15,227 bases of DNA from Geosiphon pyriformis (taxonomy: Eukaryota; Glomeromycota; Glomeromycetes; Archaeosporales; Geosiphonaceae), in the NCBI GenBank assembly GCA_016748015.1, contig JAAOMT010000057.1, positions 64,001 to 79,227 on the forward strand, written 5' to 3'. A model generated the notes under the pieces. That model was not told the origin of the DNA. It saw only the letters and a list, made by a program, of their open reading frames with translations, and did not search any database. The position numbers were made by a program, and so were the translations under genes. This document shows, piece by piece, positions 9,501 through 15,227 of this stretch. Within the stretch, counting starts at the first letter, position 1. The number at the start of each line of letters is the position of its first letter.

Positions 9501-11200
9501 ATAAGATTTCAAAATTATTAAAACTGATATTCTTGTTTAAGAAATTAAAACCACATCTGAAGTCAAACACAAATTTAAAATTCCAAAAAACAATTTAACA
9601 TCTTATTATCACAATGTTTCTACAGTTCATTAAGTATCTTTGACAACTCAGCAGTCTTGCTATTTAGCAAATTATCAACAACCAAAATTAACTTTTTCAT
9701 ATCAATTTTTTTTATTACATCAAAAAAAACATTATCATCTATATAATTCAGAGACATATATTGGTAAGACTAAAGGTCAAACAATCTTAAAAACACTGAC
9801 CACTTCTTTATCCACTTTTCTATTATTTTATTGTTTCTAAGTTATATCTCATCAGATTTTGTCACCAATTTATCTCTTTTTACTAAATAATTCAAAACAA
9901 CTTTGTAAAATGGTTTTTTTAAAATGCTCTTTATCATTTACCCCTTATCAGAACAGAAATTTTCCATGTAATACTTAATCATCTTCCTAATAGCTGTATT
10001 TTCAGATGCTTTTAATTTATAATACTTAGATTTCTAATACCTTTTCTTTATTATTAACAAATGTTTCATTAATTTCATTAAACTTATATCAATTTAAATC
10101 ATGTTAGTAATCTTACATGTTTTAACAACATCAACAGTTAACTAAATACTAACAAAACAGTTAAATTTCACCAGATTTCCAGGACATTATTTTTTTACAA
10201 TTTTTGCAATAAGCAGTTTTAATTTAAAAAACTTTAAAGATTATTTGTTTTTTTAACAATCATATTTACTATATCAATGTTTAGAAAACACCACATTAGC
10301 AGCTTGTACTATGGTCTTCTTTAGTATTTTCTATATTACATCCAAGTTATTACAGTTTTTTGTCTTTTCAAACACATTTGAATTTATTTATAACTTATTA
10401 AAAAATAGCTCTTTAAATCATAACTACTTAATATTATTTATACCTCTTAGTTTGAACTTCTACTGATTCTTATTAACTTGTTTGTGAATACTACCAAAAC
10501 AAACATTTAGAAAACCACCCAAACTGATTGATACTGAAACTGTTTTATAATCTGTATTAAAAAATTTTGACACAACATTGATTTTATGGCATGTAACTGC
10601 AGATGCCAAATTTTCATTCACAAAAATAAAATCCAACACCTTCTTAGCTCTTCTAAAATTGCTCTAAGTATAAGCTATAGCCAATAAATATCTATTAAAT
10701 GTATTAACCAGATTTAAATCCAAACAAAACTTGAAACTTACACTTTTTTTAAATCTATTTTCATTAAAGTCACTACTTAGAATCACAAAAAAACTAGAGT
10801 TAACTGCTTTAGAGATTATGAAATTGATATCAAAAACTTGACCAAATCATATATCAACAGATATACCAACATATAAATTCAAAATTGTAACTAAAAGCTT
10901 ATTTTTGAATAAAAGGCATATTAAAATCAACTGACTTGAAATTTTATTCACTTTTAAAACATGTTGAACTAAAAAGCTGTTCATATTTACAGCAATACCA
11001 GCACTTAAAAAACTCTTATTCAAATCAGAAATAAAAATATGAACTCTATCAAACTTATTTATAATCCACAGCCTAATTTTAGACTTCAATTTTGTTTTAG
11101 TAATAATAAAAATTATGTTACTTAAATTCATATGCCAACAAACAATATCTTTTTACTTAGCAAAGACATTGAAATTTCTAATATTATAAGTAGCAAACTT
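6528..11200 (-). pseudogene. LINE ORF2: endonuclease, reverse transcriptase, RNase H (dead)
   Basis: This is the remains of the replicase polyprotein, in several frames. Endonuclease: begins KFATYNIR near 11200; TKTKL has Lys (11096-11098) where Glu is expected; SSDFNE keeps Asp and Asn; the Asp-His motif reads TDY, with Tyr at 10547-10549. Reverse transcriptase: TNTQSIALIK stands at the usual TNTRPIALIE block. Motif A reads LVLQNIHKAYN, with Asn at 9261-9263 for the catalytic Asp. Motif C reads FVDN, with Asn at 8903-8905, followed by a stop at 8894-8896 for the usual Trp. The thumb region continues at 8860-8561. RNase H: YTD and DSQ are kept at 7808-7545, but AELQ is AKLQ (7683-7685). The C-terminus (7118-6852) reads LCLLY...SDHVFTC, one Cys of a Cys/His motif having become Tyr. 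ORF2 ends at the TAG at 6530-6528. Comparison residues are my recollection of the family and of general motifs. Confidence 0.8.
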
Positions 11201-11229
11201 CTATACTAGATCTATTATTAAGAAAAAAA

Positions 11230-13020
11230 ATCTTTTATACTTAAACTAAAATTGTCTATTTTGGCCATTAAGCCTATAACTGTAGTTAACAGATTGTTTA
11301 TATTTTTTCCAACTTTGAAATAAACAATTAATCAAAAACTACTGTTTCTACAACAGTCTTATTACTAGTAACTATATCTAAACCTTCACTTATTATTATA
11401 TCTGCTTCTTAATTCTGTGATAAAAGAGTCATTAACAGCTAATGTCTAAGGCTAGACTGGAAAACTGTTGGCTCAAATATGTCCAATCTCTTAGTTGGCT
11501 TATTAATCTGCTTTACAAAACTGGCAAAACTGTATTCAAAAGTGGCAAATCTATTATTTATATTCAAAAAAACCAGTGGAAGAGACTTCATCTTTAAAAA
11601 AAAGCCAGAATTTAATAAACTATTATGTACAAAAAGAGAAAAAAAAGACTTACCACCAATTTTAGTTCAAGAAACACCACCAAAAGCCATTAAACAAGCA
11701 ATAAAAACTAAGTATTTGGCATAGATAACTGCCAATTTGCTTTTATCTGTGTTCAATAATACTTTCTAAAAAAAAGCACTATAGAAAAAATTTCTATTTA
11801 CAGAATAGCTCAATAATATATAATCTAAATTTTTACACTTGGCAGAGCTTAAATAAGACCAGTATAGATTGGCATCTTTTAGCATTGATGTGGTTTTTAT
11901 GGTAGCATTCAATAATACAGCAAAGTCAAAACAAACAACTGCACATCTGGTTTAAGCATATATAACTGAATAACAGTTAATAATACATGTTTTTCATCTA
12001 CTGAATTAATATAATTCCAAATATTATGTGCATTTGTTTCTATTGATAAAGTATACAGCAGTACTCTATAATCATCTCTTGTATTCTATAATTTCTTGTT
12101 CTTATCAGTTCTAGCTATACATATTGTATTTTTCCCAATTAGGACAGACTATCTTGTTGTAACCAAATTACCATGATTTATCTTATTGAATTTAATTACA
12201 GTTTTTTGTCACAGTCTTACTAACTGTATTTTGATTGACTTAATCAATCCAAAATCAGAAAGCACAGTACATACAGCCTTAGCCAACTTTTAATTGGAAT
12301 TTTTTTATCATTACAGTTTGATTTGAGCACATTATCAATTTTTTTAGATTGGTGTTTACCAAAATATTCACAGTTTTTGCTTTTTTAATAGTCTATAGCA
12401 AGTTTAATTTAAATGTAAAAATAGCACAAATAATTTTAGCAGGTTTTAAAGGAGTAAAAACTCTCCTAAAACTATTTATTTTTGAAAACAACTTTTTAAT
12501 CACCACAAGCTTTTTTTGAAACAACTTTTTAATAACTTTGTCCAGACTAATATCCAAAACAAATAATTTCTTAAACTAAATTTTTTAGTGGTAGAGGAAA
12601 AAACACAGAAGCATCCAAAAAAATTTCATTATTATCTATATTTAAGAAGTTGATTTTTTTTAGAAATGTACTTAAAGCTTTTTTTGTTATTAATATTAGT
12701 TTCTTTAGCATTTGGCTATGATTTTTTCTGTTAAGCACATTTTTTTTGCCATAATTTATACTGGTTTTCTCTACTAAAAACTTTTTTTTCATATTAATAC
12801 TATCAAATTCAGTTATATTATCAATATTAAAATTTCAAGAAGTCTCAACTACTCTTTCTAAAAAAACTATCTTATTAATAGCACTATTCTTCAAAGTGCT
12901 TTTTTTTTTTCTAGAAACAATATCTTTGTTATTAGCATCAAAACCAAAGTTCTTGATAAATTTTTTATAACAACAATACTACAGCCAATAATAGCTTTAT
13001 AATTAAGTAAAAACAGTTTG
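11230..13020 (-). pseudogene. LINE ORF1, RRM and zinc-knuckle protein (decayed)
   Basis: ORF1 of copy 2 is readable only by switching frames. The N-terminal part at about 12970-12571 is rich in Lys and Asn. The RRM-like region keeps IKSIKIQL, followed by RL*QKTVIKF (stop at 12209-12211), where copy 1 reads GLWQKALVEF. Next comes LLYTLSIETNAHNIW (about 12060-12000). The zinc knuckle is gone: in AKCKNLDYILLSY part of the first Cys pair is missing, and Tyr replaces the expected His and last Cys. Further on, TDKSKLAVIYAK (about 11750) and FGGVS*TKIGG match the basic block before the coiled coil, again with a stop where Trp is expected. The start codon could not be fixed. No function remains. Confidence 0.72.
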
Positions 13021-13100
13021 GATTTATTATACTAAATAGAAAAAACTTTTTTGACTTTTTTTTGAAAATTTGGGATGAAAAAAAAAGAAGTTTTTTTATA

Positions 13101-13394
13101 TTTTCAATTATATATATATAAACATATTAAAAAATATTATAATTGTTTATAACAAAGTTTTTTTTAATTATAAAACATTATAAATTATTTAAGATATAAT
13201 AAAAAATAATATAATCTATATTTAATTTTATATAAGAATAAATTTATTTTAATTAAACTAATATTTATTAAAATTATTAATAAATAAATATTAAGATTCT
13301 ATATATATTAATATTACATATTATGAATAAGTCTAATAATTTTCTAAATATATTATTATTACTATTTTAAATATATATTTTTTTTATTAACATT
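13101..13394. other. AT-rich spacer between LINE copies
   Basis: This is nearly pure A/T with TATA-type simple stretches, e.g. around 13108-13120. It separates the 5' end of copy 2 from the 3' end of the truncated LINE tail. It contains no open frame. It may include the A/T-rich 3' tail of the truncated copy plus older host sequence. Confidence 0.55.
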
Positions 13395-13760
13395 TTACAA
13401 GCAAGGTCCAAATATTACCTAGTACAATACATCAATTGATTAATCTAAACTAGGTGTGAATCATGTATTTTCTACACGTGACCAGCCACTCAGGTTAATC
13501 AAAACCACACTAAACATCTATATGCACTAAGACCAAGTCTCCAATACCTGAAAAAAACAAACAAAATTTACAAAAACCAAAACCAACACCAACTGTCTCA
13601 GCAATACTCAGCAACTTAACAACATCTGCAAAAAGCAATGCAGGCAGCCCTGAAATTGAAACTACAGCTGAACCGTTACTAAGTATTATACCACTCTTCT
13701 CTATACAGGCATGATGCTTAGCACGGTGTTACCAGAGGTTTTTGGTCTCTTTTCTGTAAT
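13395..13760 (-). mobile_element. 5'-truncated LINE 3' end (third copy)
   Basis: This minus-strand fragment keeps only the last part of ORF2 and the 3' UTR. After the stop codon, the roughly 115 nt resemble the UTR of copy 2; both share a block like GGCTGG...TGTAG..AAA.CAT....TAGTTT. Recognisable similarity fades above about 13730-13760. Truncation at the 5' side is the usual result of incomplete target-primed reverse transcription. It lies in the same orientation as, and 5' of, copy 2. Confidence 0.75.
13510..13728 (-). pseudogene. LINE ORF2 C-terminal fragment
   Basis: Seventy-two codons are open from just after a TAA (13731-13729) to the TAG at 13512-13510. The frame begins HRAKHHACIEKSG, which corresponds to the RAKHRAxMEK-type block near the end of ORF2 in this LINE family as I recall it. 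It ends with a Phe-rich stretch, CKFCLFFSGIGD, and a short tail. The same C-terminal block is seen in decayed form in copy 2 (KLCSFFSGLSG then TAG at 6530-6528). Upstream of the TAA the frame still resembles the family for about ten codons. It has no separate function. Confidence 0.7.
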
Positions 13761-13877
13761 GTTGTTGATATTTATTTGCTGTGAATTCACGTTTTCTGGA
13801 TGTGGTTGAACCTCCAGTAACTGAATTTATCTTCAAATTATCTCCTATAATTTGAACTTGCTGGGCTTATGAGTGGA

Positions 13878-14159
13878 ATGGCCAATTCCATGCCAGTTGC
13901 TTTATGTAGTTACATTGTAGTAAACATCAACTCTTTCCCAGGAATTGCTCGTCTGGAAGCTCAATAAAAAATGTGTAGTTACTTTGCTGTGAAAGTCAAC
14001 TCTTCTACAGGAATCTCATCTGTAGGTTACCCTAATGATTATGATAAGAAAATAAAAGAAAATAAAAGAAATGTAAAAGAAATAGAATTTTATCAAGGGA
14101 AACGTTTTCTATCCAGGTCTGGAGTCACTAACAGTTTACTGAAATTGGTAGCTAATTAA
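13878..14159 (+). pseudogene. small plus-strand frame of unknown origin with an internal stop
   Basis: I do not recognise this. The ATG at 13878 opens 29 codons (MANSMPVALCSYIVVNINS...) ending in TAA at 13965-13967. In the same frame, the ATG at 13971 opens 62 codons ending at 14159. The two parts are internal repeats: CSYIVVNINSFPGI in the first matches CSYFAVKVNSSTGI in the second, offset by exactly 69 nt (23 codons). The second part continues into a Lys/Glu-rich stretch (DKKIKENKRNVKEIEF) and ends SGVTNSLLKLVAN. It may be an exon or relic of a host gene, or noncoding. Amino-acid-level conservation between the two units slightly favours former coding. Confidence 0.35.
13905..14042 (+). repeat. 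69-bp imperfect tandem duplication
   Basis: TGTAGTTAC starts at 13905 and again at 13974. The following 40-50 bases align with substitutions (catcaactctttcccaggaat against gtcaactcttctacaggaat). The period is a multiple of three. A weaker similarity, TTTGCTGTGAA, also occurs near 13776. Confidence 0.65.
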
Positions 14160-14376
14160 TTTCAAAACGTTAGTTGGGTTTTGGGGATTTTTTCAAGTAC
14201 AATAATTAAAGAATTTGGTTTTTCGAATTATTTGATATTTATTTTTTTTGTGTGTATAGGAACAGTTCTAAGTGATAAATCCAAAGTAAGATACATTTTC
14301 TCGAAGAGAGAAGCTCTTCTTTTATACAACTTATTGTAACACTATTCTATGAACTTGAACTTTGCTATTTTCTATG
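14160..14376. other. intergenic, small inverted repeat
   Basis: AT-rich sequence without a gene. GAAGAG (14303-14308) and CTCTTC (14314-14319) form a 6-bp inverted repeat with a 5-nt loop followed by TTTTA, which could be incidental. Confidence 0.45.
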
Positions 14377-14497
14377 ATTTCGCTGAACTAAAGATACATT
14401 TTAGCAAACTACAAGTTATTTCGGCGAACTATTAGATATTTCGGTGAACTATCAATTATTTCGGCGAATTTCTACAAATTTCGGCAAACTTCTAAAT
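14377..14497. repeat. 20-bp minisatellite with near-palindromic TTCGGCGAA core, six units
   Basis: Units start at 14377, 14398, 14418, 14438, 14458 and 14478. The first is 21 nt and the rest exactly 20 nt. The consensus is roughly ATTTCGGCGAACTTCTANAT. The nine-base core TTCGGCGAA is an inverted repeat apart from its central base. It is exact in units 3 and 5; unit 4 has TTCGGTGAA and unit 6 TTCGGCAAA. Unit 1 has TTCGCTGAA and unit 2, the most diverged, TTTAGCAAA. A partial echo, AGTTCGGAG, follows at about 14506. The array is GC-richer than its surroundings. Confidence 0.9.
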
Positions 14498-14674
14498 GTT
14501 ACATAGTTCGGAGTATTGTATGATTGATCATCACAATTAGGTTACATTTGTGTTGTGTACAATTTGAGTTATTAATTAAATGATAATTTCGGATATTTTT
14601 GCTAATGTAATAAGTGATCATTTAAAACGATAATATATGCTAATTAATAATAGGAATTATAAGATAATTTCATG
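14498..14674. other. intergenic, 3' flank of the right-hand gene
   Basis: This AT-rich stretch of about 180 bp lies just downstream of the stop of the minus-strand gene and should hold its 3' UTR and polyadenylation site. No other feature is visible. Confidence 0.5.
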
Positions 14675-15227
14675 CTAAATAATATCTCTAATTTCGTCTG
14701 GTAATATAACCTCCTCCTCAAGACTGAGCTCCATCAAAGTCCAAGTACTGTCTGTTATTTCCAGATAATAATCCAAAATTATTGAAGAAATTTGGTTTGA
14801 AAATTGTTGAAATTTCAGTTCTGTGAGCTTTCCAATGTATTGAATCTTCAAAGATTGAAAAATTGGGTTTTGTAGTACATTTTTACAGGTGTAAAATAGG
14901 TCATAAAGTCTAAGAGCAGCTCTAAGCCTGTAGCGACTATTTGTTAATCCAGCTGTTGTCTTGAATTCATTGTGGAGTTGTTTCTGAATAGCTTCTTTTG
15001 TGAGGTTTGCTGTTGTAAGTTCCAGTTTCCATTTGTAGAGTGTTTTTCCAATGTGAAAATATCTATAGATTGGAGGATATTCAGTGTTTTCCTCATTGAG
15101 GCACAGTTGAAGTTTTTGTTGAATTGTAGCATTTGGTGGAATACTAATCAGAGTGAGCATTAGGTTTTCTCTTAAAGCAAGCTTTAAAAGTTCTGGCAGG
15201 TGAATTCCAGTATAACTTCTTGTGTTC
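14675..15227 (-). CDS. unrecognised protein, C-terminal part (gene runs off the right edge)
   Basis: The frame is open from the window edge (15226) to the TAG at 14677-14675, giving 183 visible residues. Twenty-two of them lie upstream of the first internal ATG at 15160 (NTRSYTGIHLPELLKLALRE...), so that ATG is probably not the start. The sequence is well mixed, with normal codon diversity and no stops, unlike the decayed LINEs. It has no signal peptide or membrane segment in view and looks mostly helical, with a basic middle (RYRLRAALRLYDLF) and an acidic end (SLEEEVILPDEIRDII). The block PIYRYFHIGKTLYKWK is distinctive. I assign no function. It faintly resembles uncharacterised proteins I associate with glomeromycete genomes, which I cannot confirm. 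An upstream exon or domain outside the window is likely. Confidence 0.6.
   Translation of the reverse strand, partial: NTRSYTGIHLPELLKLALRENLMLTLISIPPNATIQQKLQLCLNEENTEYPPIYRYFHIGKTLYKWKLELTTANLTKEAIQKQLHNEFKTTAGLTNSRYRLRAALRLYDLFYTCKNVLQNPIFQSLKIQYIGKLTELKFQQFSNQISSIILDYYLEITDSTWTLMELSLEEEVILPDEIRDII

Larger units (their letters stand above)
6425..13100 (-). mobile_element. LINE retrotransposon copy 2, near full length, heavily decayed
   Basis: About 6.6 kb on the minus strand shows the complete order of an AP-endonuclease LINE: ORF1 (about 13020-11230), endonuclease, reverse transcriptase, RNase H, Cys/His C-terminus and a roughly 100-nt 3' UTR ending near 6425. It belongs to the same family as copy 1 but probably another subfamily, because the ORF1 N-terminus differs. 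It is far more AT-rich and carries many stops and several frameshifts. The 3' UTR aligns with the truncated tail at 13395-13510. Boundaries are estimates: the 5' end is taken where the GGGATGAAAAAAAAAGAAG-like stretch resembles the 5' end of copy 1. Confidence 0.85.

Noticed and set aside
9640-9840. 66-codon plus-strand frame
   Set aside because: It lies opposite the linker / reverse transcriptase region of LINE copy 2 and has no recognisable features.
11479-11724. 81-codon plus-strand frame
   Set aside because: It is antisense to the ORF1 C-terminal region of LINE copy 2, which is recognisable on the minus strand (TDKSKLAVIYAK, FGGVS*TKIGG).
1-15227. Bacterial features (operons, Shine-Dalgarno sites, CRISPR arrays), tRNA or rRNA genes
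   Set aside because: The intron-bearing gene and LINEs mark a eukaryotic genome. No spacer-repeat array and no tRNA-like or rRNA-like block was recognised by eye.

Overview
The window looks like an AT-rich fungal nuclear genome, most likely an arbuscular mycorrhizal fungus (Glomeromycotina, Rhizophagus- or Gigaspora-like). Three things point there: very AT-rich, microsatellite-laden intergenic DNA; an intron-containing tyrosine-kinase-like kinase with an N-terminal Cys cluster and an EWIPW(E/D)R-type lead-in, as in the expanded kinase families of these fungi; and decayed LINE retrotransposons whose translations match a family I recall from glomeromycete genomes. No database search was possible, so the organism is an inference.

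Layout, left to right. (1) 1-~3205, minus strand: 5' part of LINE copy 1. ORF1 (RRM, CCHC zinc knuckle, coiled-coil tail) runs in a single frame but carries eight in-frame stops. ORF2 starts with an AP-type endonuclease and runs off the left edge. (2) 3221-3284: an ATAAT/AAT microsatellite beside the 5' end of copy 1. (3) 3639-5375, minus strand: the only clearly intact gene, a protein kinase with all catalytic motifs. I model it as four exons, including a 15-nt microexon. (4) 5376-~6424: AT-rich intergenic DNA with short tandem repeats. (5) ~6425-~13100, minus strand: LINE copy 2, close to full length (ORF1, endonuclease, reverse transcriptase, RNase H, Cys/His C-terminus), heavily decayed. 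Many catalytic residues are replaced in ways explained by C-to-T or G-to-A change. (6) ~13395-~13760, minus strand: a 5'-truncated LINE tail with 72 open codons of ORF2 and a 3' UTR related to that of copy 2. (7) 13878-14159, plus strand: a small broken reading frame with a 69-bp tandem duplication. (8) 14377-14497: six tandem units of 20-21 bp, centred on the near-palindrome TTCGGCGAA. (9) 14675-15227, minus strand: 3' end of a gene for an unrecognised protein.

The genes do not form an operon or pathway. The picture is one host kinase gene between transposon copies at different stages of decay, all on the minus strand. I found no clear new molecular system. The best leads are the RIP-like or 5-methylcytosine-deamination-like signature in the LINEs, the 20-bp near-palindromic array, and the kinase microexon.
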